Shown here one piece after another: positions 35,301 through 43,224 of a DNA stretch of 64,000 nucleotides (its first letter is position 1; each line of letters opens with the position of its first letter). A model generated the notes under the pieces. The model searched no databases and was not told where the DNA came from. It worked only from the letters and a program-made list of their open reading frames with translations. The position numbers and the translations under genes are program-made. Source of the DNA: Paraburkholderia sp. DHOC27 (GTDB lineage: Bacteria; Pseudomonadota; Gammaproteobacteria; Burkholderiales; Burkholderiaceae); contig NZ_QVQV01000008.1 of assembly GCF_003429005.1 (NCBI RefSeq), positions 186,001 through 250,000 of the forward strand. Direction: 5' to 3'.

Positions 35301-36224
35301 CAACACGCCATGCACAGCGCCGCTCCCGATACGGGACTGATCCATCTGTACGGTCAATTCGGACAGCGAGCGGCAATATCGTGAGATGTGCTGCGATAGC
35401 TCGCCCACATATCGGTCAGCTCGATTCGTCATCAGACGGACGACCGCTGCGTCAGCAAGATCAGTCGAAAGCGCGTGCAATGAGCCGGCAAATTCTTCCG
35501 CCGACATCCTTGCGTTCGACCACATGCAGCCGACCACCTCGTAGGAGCCAGCGGTATCGACGCCAACATCGCTCGCGTTCAGCAGATAGACAGGCGCAGC
35601 CCATCGCAACGCACGCGCTTGCTGGCCCAGTCGTCGCGCAACGCGCCCGGCTTCACGTGGAGCGTTATTTGTAAGGCGTGTGGACACGATCTCCATGACA
35701 GCGTCCACCGGCCGACGTCCCCGCAGACGGCGGATCTGTTCAAGCCAACGGGTGTCGAGTGCGCCATCACTCTGGCCTGCATATAGCAACACGAGGTCGT
35801 CGACGATCACGTAGCCGGTTTCGGTCAGCCTCGGCGCCAGCCACTCGACGAGTGCCGCCTCGCCTCCTACGACTATCCAGCGACCACGGTATCGCCAGCG
35901 CCAGCCGTGACGAATCATCAGCTCTGCTTTGAGCGAACTGGCACGCTGTTGGCGAGCGCCAAGCGTTTCGTCCAGACTGCCGCTTGCCTCTGGTTGCGCG
36001 CCGATCCAGCTCTTGATTCGCCGCCACGCCAGCGCGGGTCGCGATGAATCTTCATAGCTGAACACCAGAAGCAGCACGACGAATAGCGCACAAAGCGCGG
36101 CGATTGCCGCGGCGCGATGTTCAGCAGGGATGCCGAGCCATTTGCTGCGATACCAGATCATGATGCCGGGCAGAACGACCACGACGAGGACGCCCAAAAG
36201 GTCCAGCTTGAACTTGCGATTCAT
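32355..36224 (-). CDS. tssM: T6SS inner-membrane protein TssM (IcmF) with a P-loop-less N-terminal domain
   Basis: A 1289-residue IcmF/TssM. Two helices lie near the N-terminus (about 8-25 and 36-56) and a third near 390 (AAAIATALLGLWIAG), followed by a long periplasmic region. The segment RGRWIVVGGEAALVEWLAP (113-131) sits where canonical TssM has WYLVIGPPGAGKTT, and has no GK[ST]. The downstream pattern (VIVDDLVLLYAG, then RLRGRRPVDAVMEIVS) still matches the GTPase-like fold. It is therefore a probable pseudo-GTPase. The C-terminal part contacts TssJ. The ATG at 36224 overlaps the upstream gene by ATGA. Confidence 0.93.
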   Translation of the reverse strand: MNRKFKLDLLGVLVVVVLPGIMIWYRSKWLGIPAEHRAAAIAALCALFVVLLLVFSYEDSSRPALAWRRIKSWIGAQPEASGSLDETLGARQQRASSLKAELMIRHGWRWRYRGRWIVVGGEAALVEWLAPRLTETGYVIVDDLVLLYAGQSDGALDTRWLEQIRRLRGRRPVDAVMEIVSTRLTNNAPREAGRVARRLGQQARALRWAAPVYLLNASDVGVDTAGSYEVVGCMWSNARMSAEEFAGSLHALSTDLADAAVVRLMTNRADRYVGELSQHISRYCRSLSELTVQMDQSRIGSGAVHGVLFVPLQKEPVAAAGDTATDEGGAAASRDTGVIDDRVENHDPMCGVWQTVAIHSRRIHGHRVGFSLSTTAAAIATALLGLWIAGTTLSGYANRSAIAKAADTVSSLSSPPEQDQAATQAALALDALQKQLDTLEVHQREGAPWYARFGLNRDAALFAVMWPAYETGAARLVVAPIRTRLEDQLRQLTALSDAEIASGGDASIKSAYDTLKTYLMLARPEHAEAKFLAPRLVALNVPARPANSTLSEGAWQDLREHLAAFYADHLGQPASASRTPLAIDADASLVSAARQTVIGVRGIQNSTDVIYEQILEEAKPKYPPASLATLLGDTSSRGLFNTTATLPGVFTRVAWDERIAKAIDEASEQSSIVGDWVLSDTRTNAPTTASLKADLRQRYFDDYARAWQAFLNGIRWQPTATLSGTVDQLTLLGDPQRSPLVALMNVVVYQAGAGAATQSLSDSLINKAQQLVGADEKDPSKISVQQNVAPLAAAFGPLLRLAGSDISTASAGDGNANVSHNTSFAQIAASGDLSLARFLERVIAMRLKLQQIMMSTDPDAMSRVAAQAVLQGKTSDMADSRDYASRVSASLGQEWAGFGDLFQQPLDQTWQVVLHPAAASLNDTWRGGILADWNRNFAGRYPFADSDNDASLPDMARFMRPDGGLIAQFVTTQLAGVVERQGDRWVTVQGTGRTALTVDPDFLAALNTLMRVSASLFASGDARARFELRAVPTPGVTDLKFVLSGRELHYFNQKEEWEPFVWPGDALENTARVEWQTEQSGLRSALDTQGRFGLIRLLERAKVTPQDNARYLLTWAADQSLNMPLQMQLRSETGAGPLDILALRHFSLPQRIFLTGSSRLPDTQKHAFDGPPPLPAAMLEAARLAEVPLPSGRPDEASQTSNVDGPSVKPGSQSVDTISIPKQTKVTRREGIESRAQIVVIDPPTTESTSASTDFSDGKPLSEAKASVAKRHNPASARTAQFQSDAFIY

Positions 36225-37516
36225 GTCCTGGCACCCGGTTGCGAAATCTTCGCCGGTGACGCGGGCGCGACAATCGCCGCCACGATCTTTTCCGCGCGTT
36301 GTTCGATCAGAAGCTGTTTCGCGCCCGACCGCTTTGCGCTCAATGCCGCGCAAGTCAATGAAAGCCAGGGGTCCGCAGCCCCGGCGCGCCCCACCGTCTG
36401 ATCCATGTCTATCTCGCGCACCGATTCATTGCGCTCGCCCGTCAGCCCCGCGCTGCTCAACGCGCGATGCAAGCGCGCTACGGCATCGGGAGCGATGCCA
36501 TTTAGCCAGACACGCGCAACGGACACCGCATCGGATGTGCCCCAGCGCAACGCGTAGGCCAGCGTCTGATCCAGCTCGTCCAGGGTGCCGCTCATGGGGC
36601 GATGAATGAAGGCCACAGGTTTCTGGGAGTAACTTTCCGCAATCGCCAACGGAACGAAGAGCACGGCAGCACCGGCCTCCGCGCTTCCTGCGGGTGGATC
36701 CTGACTCAGAATCGGGTTCAACTGGATCGTGACCAGCAGCGTGGCCTGCTTGCGCAACGACTCCTCGTTGCTGTCGAGCCACGCGTCGACCGTCATGAGG
36801 TGCGGACTGGCCACTTCCACCAGCACGCTGCCAACGCGCGGTTGACGGCTCCGCCAGCACGTTTCCCATAAGACTGCCGCATCAATCTCCAGCGCGTCCG
36901 CTACGACACTCAGACGCACGGTCAACGGCAACGCCGCAGGCAGTGCGACCAGCGCTCCCGCCAACTGATCCAGCAAACGTTCGTAGAGCCATTCCAGCAC
37001 CTGCGCTTGACGAGCCGCATCGGGTCCGCGCAGCCACTTGCTGCTGTCGAGCACGCCTGGGCTGAGCCACCGGGCGACCACCATCCCGGACTGCGCAATG
37101 GAAGGCTGGGATTTCAACGTCACTTTCGATTGTTCGAGCGCTTCGATGCTGCCGTTGCTGTCGTCGCCCGTGAACATATGCGTGCAGCCGAGCACTGCCA
37201 GCGGCACGCTGGCACCGGCAAACACCTCTTCGATGTGCCGCTCGCGTGCCGCGTTCCATTCCTGCGCGTCAAGGCGCCGTCCCTCGTAGACGCTAAAGCG
37301 TCTGCTCACGGCAAATGCTGCGAAGCCCATTGGATAAATTAACAAACAAACCCAGAACCACGCTGTCCGGGTGGGTTCGTTGCCCGGCCAAAGCACCAGG
37401 ACTACCGATACACCGATCAAGGTCAGGCCGAAGAACACGACCGCCCACAGCCATTTCGATGGCCCCGCATGGGGCAACGTTTGTTCGGGCGGAAAAAGCG
37501 AGAAATCAACGGCCAT
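36221..37516 (-). CDS. T6SS-locus membrane protein of unknown function (431 aa)
   Basis: A 431-residue protein with two N-terminal helices (AVVFFGLTLIGVSVVLVLW and WFWVCLLIYPMGFAAFAV) and a soluble C-terminal region. It sits between the payload module and tssM, with an ATGA overlap into tssM, so it is tightly coupled to the membrane-complex gene. I do not recognise a named Tss or Tag family. The layout of paired helices then an alpha/beta domain with ALPLTVRLSVVADALEID suggests an inner-membrane accessory protein. An extension upstream to 37537 lacks a ribosome site. Confidence 0.75.
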   Translation of the reverse strand: MAVDFSLFPPEQTLPHAGPSKWLWAVVFFGLTLIGVSVVLVLWPGNEPTRTAWFWVCLLIYPMGFAAFAVSRRFSVYEGRRLDAQEWNAARERHIEEVFAGASVPLAVLGCTHMFTGDDSNGSIEALEQSKVTLKSQPSIAQSGMVVARWLSPGVLDSSKWLRGPDAARQAQVLEWLYERLLDQLAGALVALPAALPLTVRLSVVADALEIDAAVLWETCWRSRQPRVGSVLVEVASPHLMTVDAWLDSNEESLRKQATLLVTIQLNPILSQDPPAGSAEAGAAVLFVPLAIAESYSQKPVAFIHRPMSGTLDELDQTLAYALRWGTSDAVSVARVWLNGIAPDAVARLHRALSSAGLTGERNESVREIDMDQTVGRAGAADPWLSLTCAALSAKRSGAKQLLIEQRAEKIVAAIVAPASPAKISQPGART

Positions 37517-37536
37517 AAATCCCACGCATGGTCTCA

Positions 37537-38142
37537 CTACTCAGCCGGAAATGGCTTCTCCGATAGCCTCACAGACTCGCCCGAGGATTTAAATAGATAC
37601 CGCATGACGTTTTTATTCTCGTCGTATTCGGACGAAAAATTGACGACAGCTCCGTTCAAAGCATAAGTGCCGCTGCCGGCTTTGGTCAGAACCGGGTATC
37701 CGGATACAACAGCCGAATAAAACGGTGAGATATCGTTCGCCCCGGACATGTTGCTTACGAGATCACGCATGTTTTTGTTCTGCAACCTGGAATCCACCAC
37801 CTTCGCTTCATAAATGTATCGCCACCCCGCAATACTCTTCAGATGGTCGACATCGTCGCTGTCCCATTTGTATTTTTCCAATAGAGCTTTCAACGTCATC
37901 GGCATCAAGTGATCAACCTTCACACAACAGATCGAGCCGTCGAAGGAATCCGACAGCGCGCTAAACGTCGTTTCACGCGTGATCTCTGTATCTGAAAATA
38001 TGAAGTTCATTCGAACCGGTTCGGCATTTTTCTCCGTGCTGGCGGTCACCAATTGCTCCCATACACCGAACACCGGCTTTTGATCCGCCCTGCACATGGA
38101 AGAGGTCAACGCGGCCGCAACACAAAACACGAGGTATTTCAT
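37537..38142 (-). CDS. Secreted protein downstream of the payload; candidate immunity protein
   Basis: A 201-residue protein with a signal peptide (MKYLVFCVAAALTSSMCRA). The mature domain is polar, with SFDGSICCVKVDHLMPMT and two WxYIYEAK-like strands. It lies 22 bases after the M15 effector gene on the same transcript. The effector targets the periplasm, so a periplasmic protein encoded next to it is a natural immunity candidate. That is inference from position and export. A longer open frame upstream overlaps the effector gene and lacks a ribosome site. Confidence 0.72.
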   Translation of the reverse strand: MKYLVFCVAAALTSSMCRADQKPVFGVWEQLVTASTEKNAEPVRMNFIFSDTEITRETTFSALSDSFDGSICCVKVDHLMPMTLKALLEKYKWDSDDVDHLKSIAGWRYIYEAKVVDSRLQNKNMRDLVSNMSGANDISPFYSAVVSGYPVLTKAGSGTYALNGAVVNFSSEYDENKNVMRYLFKSSGESVRLSEKPFPAE

Positions 38143-38164
38143 CAATTTATCGTCCACCTTAAAA

Positions 38165-39802
38165 TTACCTCCCGTTATCGGACCAATGCATAGTTTCAAC
38201 GGGAAAAAATCTGACTCCGTACGATTGACCAATAGCCTTGAGATCAGCAAAGGACTTTATGGCAATCTCATCACCGTGAGCATCCTGCACATTTTTGCCG
38301 GTGAAATCCGGGATATTCATATCTATGGCCGCACCATAATTGTGTCGGGACGACCACGGCCTGCCGACCTTCTGCCTGCTTGAATTGAGTCGCAGCCCGA
38401 ATCCATTGCACATGTGTGTCGCGGCTTTTCTCGACGCATCGAGGTCCATCTCGCCATCTGCCGTTCGATGTACCCAATCAATATCTACGCCAGTAAAACG
38501 CTCCACCTTATCGGGGCTGACCGTTCCCTTGGCAATCTGAAACGCGTGATACATGAGATACGATCGCTCGGCCGGACGGAATGTGGCGTTAACCACCGGC
38601 TGAATGCCTGCAACCTTGAGCGCAGCAAAGAACGCTTCAACACAAGATTTGAATGCGGGATTCAAGGTGTCTACAGACTGACTCCCTTTGAAACGATCGC
38701 ACCAGATCGCACCGCTCAGTTCAAGCGTTGGCGAGCTGACCAGCGTTTGTGGATGCCCGCTTTCAGGATTGCGCTGGTGCACCACGCCAACCTCGCGTTG
38801 ATCTGCAACCGCGACTCGGACTGGGCTCGCGGGCTTCACTGTCGAAGGCCGCGCTTTCGGCAAAGGATTGGACTGCGTCACGGCATGCGCCGCGCGCACT
38901 CTGAGGTGTTGCCGCGCGTAGATATGATCGGCATTCGCCAATCCATTGATGCGCACCAGCGTATCGACCGAGGTGCCGTATTTTGCCGCGATGCTCGACA
39001 AGGTCTCCCCGGCTCGCACAACGTGCATAGCAGGATGAGCTACCAGTTCCGTTTGATGCACCCGCGGACGCGCAGAAAGCAGGTAGTACGGAGAACCAAA
39101 TGTATATGCCGACGCCGCGCCGTCAGCCGTGAAACTGCCGATCTTTTCCAGGTCGCCCTGCTCGCGGTCGTAGTAGAGGCTAACTTCGCGTCCGAGCAGT
39201 CCACTGAAGATCCACGGCAAATCACCGTTCTCATCGGTCTCGGTTGCGAAGTTATCACTGGCGCTTTTAACGTGAATCTTCTGACTTGCGAACGGTTGAT
39301 TCAGCTTGTCCCTGAGTTGCACCTGAACCGGTTTTCCCAGCTGTTTTATGACTCCCGGTACATTGCCCTCTTGCTGCTCCATAGCGGCGGAAACCGCGCC
39401 GAACTTATCCTCGCCAAGCGACCCAATGATATCCTCGGGCGATACACCCGCCTTCTCCGTAACGAAACTCACGTAGGCATCAGTGTTGTTTTCCGAAGAC
39501 GGCGCATACTTCGAAATCATCCCTTTTACGGTGCTGTTCCCATACACGCGCTTCAAAAGCCGCTGATGGGCAAGTTGGCCGGATGCGCGATCGGGAAATA
39601 TCACGAAGAGGCTTTTCGAGCCGCTCGTACGCTGCGCGTAACCAATGGCAGCATCCATCACATAGCTACCAGGCTTGGTGAGGTTGCCTGGATTATTGGT
39701 ACGCCATGCAAACGAGCCCCCAATGTAGAGCGTCTCGCTTCCGTCTTCGTCGAAGTAGTGAACAGTTTTTCTGTCACGATCATATGTCGCGTTAACGAAC
39801 AT
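38165..39802 (-). CDS. Predicted T6SS peptidoglycan-hydrolase effector: phage P5-like + LysM + peptidase M15
   Basis: A 545-residue modular protein without signal peptide. Residues 30-125 resemble phage structural/lysozyme-like P5 domains (RTNNPGNL, then GMISKYAPSSENNTDAYV). Residues 157-215 look like a small beta-sandwich. Residues 259-303 form a LysM domain (VVRAGETLSSIAAKYGTS). Residues 365-545 are an M15 peptidase with SSRHNYGAAIDMN (H487, D494) and ETMHWSD (E536, H539), the HxxxxxxD...ExxH zinc site. Cleavage of a peptidoglycan stem peptide is predicted. The ATG at 39802 follows GGGGGAGG. Its place after vgrG and between two secreted proteins supports T6SS delivery. Confidence 0.87.
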   Translation of the reverse strand: MFVNATYDRDRKTVHYFDEDGSETLYIGGSFAWRTNNPGNLTKPGSYVMDAAIGYAQRTSGSKSLFVIFPDRASGQLAHQRLLKRVYGNSTVKGMISKYAPSSENNTDAYVSFVTEKAGVSPEDIIGSLGEDKFGAVSAAMEQQEGNVPGVIKQLGKPVQVQLRDKLNQPFASQKIHVKSASDNFATETDENGDLPWIFSGLLGREVSLYYDREQGDLEKIGSFTADGAASAYTFGSPYYLLSARPRVHQTELVAHPAMHVVRAGETLSSIAAKYGTSVDTLVRINGLANADHIYARQHLRVRAAHAVTQSNPLPKARPSTVKPASPVRVAVADQREVGVVHQRNPESGHPQTLVSSPTLELSGAIWCDRFKGSQSVDTLNPAFKSCVEAFFAALKVAGIQPVVNATFRPAERSYLMYHAFQIAKGTVSPDKVERFTGVDIDWVHRTADGEMDLDASRKAATHMCNGFGLRLNSSRQKVGRPWSSRHNYGAAIDMNIPDFTGKNVQDAHGDEIAIKSFADLKAIGQSYGVRFFPVETMHWSDNGR

Positions 39803-39810
39803 ACCTCCCC

Positions 39811-40359
39811 CTAGTCAACAAAAAATTCTTTCTTGAGCGCATCGTCAGCGTTCATATATTTTTCCTTGCTTTCAAATCTCTGCTCTTGCGTGAATCGCGC
39901 CATGTCTCGATTGCCATTGAATCGAAACACCTTGAACGTGACGGTTGAGCGATCGAGATAAAGGGCTGGCATGACCGCGCCAGTTTTGGTCGCCTGGACA
40001 GCGAATAACACGCCCTTACGCATGAATACAGCAACGGATTGCACCATCGAATCGGCCGACTCTATCGTTGTCAGATCCGCAGAATTGCCGTCAGGTTGAT
40101 CGACCAGTACCCGGGCCCACGTTCCGGCGGAATGCGTGGGCAGGACAAAGCTGGTGTAGGTCTCGTAACTGTGGGCGGTCAAGGTACCCACGAATGCCCT
40201 TATTACCCTGACGGTCTGGCCGGCGACCTGAATGTCGTTGATGCCTTCATTCAAGGTAAGTGCTTCGCGTACGGGAATGCCGTGGAATTCGCCCGCATGA
40301 GCCCGGCATACGCAAAAAATAAACAGGCCAATCGCCGCAAGTCTGACTGTGATTTTCAT
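39811..40359 (-). CDS. Secreted protein between vgrG and the effector; candidate immunity or accessory protein
   Basis: A 182-residue protein with a signal peptide (MKITVRLAAIGLFIFCVCRAHA) and a beta-rich mature domain (VREALTLNEGINDIQVAGQ). It starts three bases after the vgrG stop with GAGGAG upstream, and ends nine bases before the effector start. The three genes are clearly one unit. Periplasmic localisation argues against a loading chaperone and for immunity, or for a second secreted factor. The family is not recognised. Confidence 0.72.
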   Translation of the reverse strand: MKITVRLAAIGLFIFCVCRAHAGEFHGIPVREALTLNEGINDIQVAGQTVRVIRAFVGTLTAHSYETYTSFVLPTHSAGTWARVLVDQPDGNSADLTTIESADSMVQSVAVFMRKGVLFAVQATKTGAVMPALYLDRSTVTFKVFRFNGNRDMARFTQEQRFESKEKYMNADDALKKEFFVD

Positions 40360-40362
40360 GGG

Positions 40363-43146
40363 TTACTCCTCGCCGTCCGCGATTGCCTGCGCGATGCCGG
40401 GGTCGCTATACACGATGCGTTCAAGGAGCAGGCGCCGAAATGCATCAGGCGATTTCTCATTTGACTCGCGCGGGCGGTTTATCGTCCACTGCAGCGGAGT
40501 TTGGTTGTCATCGTCTTTGGGTGGGCGGTCGCCGTCCTCAGGCTGATCGGAATGGGAGGAAGCCAGATCGACGAACCCGGGAGCACTGCTGCCTGAATGG
40601 TCTGCGCCGCACACGCAATCGTCTCCATGATGTTCGGTTACGCACCACGTGCCTGGTTCCCCCAGTAGCACCGTCAGTGCTTCATTGTCGTTGTGGAATA
40701 CGCGCTGCGTCCTGCCGTGTTCGTCCAGCGAGCCCTTGGCGACGACACGCCCCGTTGAATCGATGAATTGATAAGGAACGGCCCCATTCGTGCCGCCAAT
40801 CCATTCCCCCATTTGCTTGTCGAGCACGACTCTTGCGCTAAAGGCGGTTGGAATCTGACCGGGCCACGGGTATGCCGAGTTCGGCAAACCTGCGGGGCCT
40901 TCCCAATGGAAACTTCCACACTTCAGGGTGATATTGCCGGGGCATCCGAGTTCGATATCGCCGTTGGCAATCTTGATGTACGCACCGCGACTGGTTAGCG
41001 TAAGCGCCTCTTTCGACGCAACGGTTATCTGCCCTTCGTTGCTGGTCAACCGGGCGTCCTTCGCACAGTTCAACATCAACTGTCCCTCCTGAGCCTGAGC
41101 GATCAGGTCTTCCTTCGCGGCGATCAGTTTCATCCCGCTGGCTTGCGCGAACAGCGACACAGCGCCCGCCGCTGCCAGCCGCACGTCCTTTATGGCCCCG
41201 ATGTCCACGCTGCCTCCGGCCGTCGCCATCAGGTTGTCGCTCGCGGTCATCTGCAGATGCTGGCCGCTCGTGAGCGCCATTCCGTCGGGCGCAGCAGCGA
41301 GCAGTACGGACTTGTTCAGTCCGAGCAGTCTTTCTTCGAGCAGGCTTTGTTGTTTCTGGATATCGTTGGCAAGCGCCTGCGCCGATTGCGCCGCCCTCGC
41401 TAACAGCTGCATTTGCACGAGGGCTTCTTCCAGTTGCGACTGGGCCCCCTTCATCTCGAGCTGTGCGTCCGTCGCACTGGCCTGCGCCTCCGCGCTAAGC
41501 AGGACCCCTCGGCCGCCCCGCACCGCCACATGTGCGTCGGTGCGCAACTCCGCCCCTCGTCCACGCTCCGCATTGCCGCCATCCACCATGTGCCCAAGAT
41601 TCAGTTCACTGATCTGGAACGGGGTAGTCAGATGGATGTGCTCGCGACTTTCCAGATCCTCCATGCGCAGTTCATTCTGCGCGACGGTACGAATCAGGTT
41701 GCGCGTGTGGTTCAGGTTGTTGACCAGGTCGGGATGCAGGCTGTCGTGCATCGCGCCGATGATCACCGGTCGGTCGGGATCGCCATCGGTATGAATGATG
41801 GCCACCTCGGCGCCGTCGATGAGCGGAAAATGATGGCCGTAGTCATCGCCGCTATAAGGCTTCGCCAGTCGCACGGGACGGCTCGTACCACCGGGACTCC
41901 ATGCATCGAGATCGAAGGGCAGCTTGATGACATACCAGCCCTCCTCGGTCAGATAAGCGCGTTTGTAGTCCCCCGGCGACGTGATGCGGGCCGGCAAGAT
42001 ACCGTTGATCACGGGCCGCGCAGCCTGGATGACGGGCGTGCGCCAGACGCGATTGGAAGGGATTGCGGTGAAGGTGTTCGAATATGTCTCTTTGCGGCCA
42101 CCGCTGGACGAGACGGACAGAATAAACAGCCCGTGCGGCGCATCCGGGAGCGGCTGATCGAGATTCAGCACCTCTCCCGCTTCGAGGGCGAACACGTTGC
42201 CCTTGCCTTCGAACGTGATCTGTTGCGCCAAATGCGCTTCGTGACGCAGGGTTGCGATGCGCCGCCCCTCTTCCGGCGTTTCATAATGCTCGCCCCAGCG
42301 GTAGTCAATGGCGTTCGTCGTCGCGTCGTCACGCGCGGCATTCTGCTCGACCAGCAACGGTACGCCGGCCTGGCGATGGTTGTAGTCGTTCAGCCGGATC
42401 GCCTCCGGCACGCGCCGCATGCGGCGCTCAATGGACCGGATGGACTCCGCGCCGGAATTGGCCAGCCCTGAGTGCCGCCGGAACGGCACGATGCGTTCAC
42501 GCCGCGCATACGCATCGAGGTCATCGCCAAACACGATCACCTCATGATTTTTCTGCTGCTCGAAGCGAAACCAGATCCCCTCGTCCGCCGCGACACGCTG
42601 GATGAACGAAAATGTCGTCTCTTGGTACTGCGTAATATATTCATGGCGTTGGTATTCGGCACGCAGGTTGAACTTGAAGTCGACACCTTCGCGGTAGCCA
42701 TAGTGACGTAAGGTATCGGTGATGATCTCCTGAACCGACTGCTTCTGGAACAGCCGGCTCGTCACTGCGCGGGCCAGATCCGCCACCCGCGGCTCGATGA
42801 CGATCCGGTAACGCGTTTCGTCCGCGGAGGTGTCGAACTGATCGAACTGCGTCACGATGCCGTGCACCGTCCGAGCCGCTGGCATTTCGCTGAACTGCGC
42901 CGCGTGCTCGCCAAACATCTTGAGCAGATACCCGGCGTTGGGGTCGATGGGGTCGATCACGAACTTCGCGGGCCGTCCTAGCACCTGGTCCATCGGGATG
43001 TCGGCGCGCGCACAGGTGAACTGAATGTCGTAGCGGTAAAGGCGGCTGACACCTTCGTCACCTTCGAAGTGCAGCACCGAAAACGGCGCAGGATGCGGCG
43101 CAAGCGTCACCTCGTACGCCTGCGACGGCAGAACCATCAACCCCAT
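40363..43146 (-). CDS. vgrG: T6SS spike protein VgrG with C-terminal transthyretin-like extension
   Basis: A 927-residue VgrG (TssI). The gp27-like N-terminal part has VLHFEGDEGVSRLYRYDI and the gp5-like part has GTSRPVRLAKPYSGDDYG. A DUF2345-type region with coiled Gln/Ala-rich segments follows (about 545-620). The last 150 or so residues form a transthyretin-like module (PYQFIDSTGRVVAKGSLDE, near 791) and an acidic, Cys-containing tail. Such modules dock effectors in other systems. The ATG at 43146 has GAGGGAG upstream. The adjacent effector is the likely cargo. Confidence 0.95.
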   Translation of the reverse strand: MGLMVLPSQAYEVTLAPHPAPFSVLHFEGDEGVSRLYRYDIQFTCARADIPMDQVLGRPAKFVIDPIDPNAGYLLKMFGEHAAQFSEMPAARTVHGIVTQFDQFDTSADETRYRIVIEPRVADLARAVTSRLFQKQSVQEIITDTLRHYGYREGVDFKFNLRAEYQRHEYITQYQETTFSFIQRVAADEGIWFRFEQQKNHEVIVFGDDLDAYARRERIVPFRRHSGLANSGAESIRSIERRMRRVPEAIRLNDYNHRQAGVPLLVEQNAARDDATTNAIDYRWGEHYETPEEGRRIATLRHEAHLAQQITFEGKGNVFALEAGEVLNLDQPLPDAPHGLFILSVSSSGGRKETYSNTFTAIPSNRVWRTPVIQAARPVINGILPARITSPGDYKRAYLTEEGWYVIKLPFDLDAWSPGGTSRPVRLAKPYSGDDYGHHFPLIDGAEVAIIHTDGDPDRPVIIGAMHDSLHPDLVNNLNHTRNLIRTVAQNELRMEDLESREHIHLTTPFQISELNLGHMVDGGNAERGRGAELRTDAHVAVRGGRGVLLSAEAQASATDAQLEMKGAQSQLEEALVQMQLLARAAQSAQALANDIQKQQSLLEERLLGLNKSVLLAAAPDGMALTSGQHLQMTASDNLMATAGGSVDIGAIKDVRLAAAGAVSLFAQASGMKLIAAKEDLIAQAQEGQLMLNCAKDARLTSNEGQITVASKEALTLTSRGAYIKIANGDIELGCPGNITLKCGSFHWEGPAGLPNSAYPWPGQIPTAFSARVVLDKQMGEWIGGTNGAVPYQFIDSTGRVVAKGSLDEHGRTQRVFHNDNEALTVLLGEPGTWCVTEHHGDDCVCGADHSGSSAPGFVDLASSHSDQPEDGDRPPKDDDNQTPLQWTINRPRESNEKSPDAFRRLLLERIVYSDPGIAQAIADGEE

Positions 43147-43224
43147 CAACGACTCCCTCGTATACGCATAACGTCAATGACGGCGCGGTTGTCCGTCCCG
43201 GCTCACTCCATCAGGTGCGGCGGT

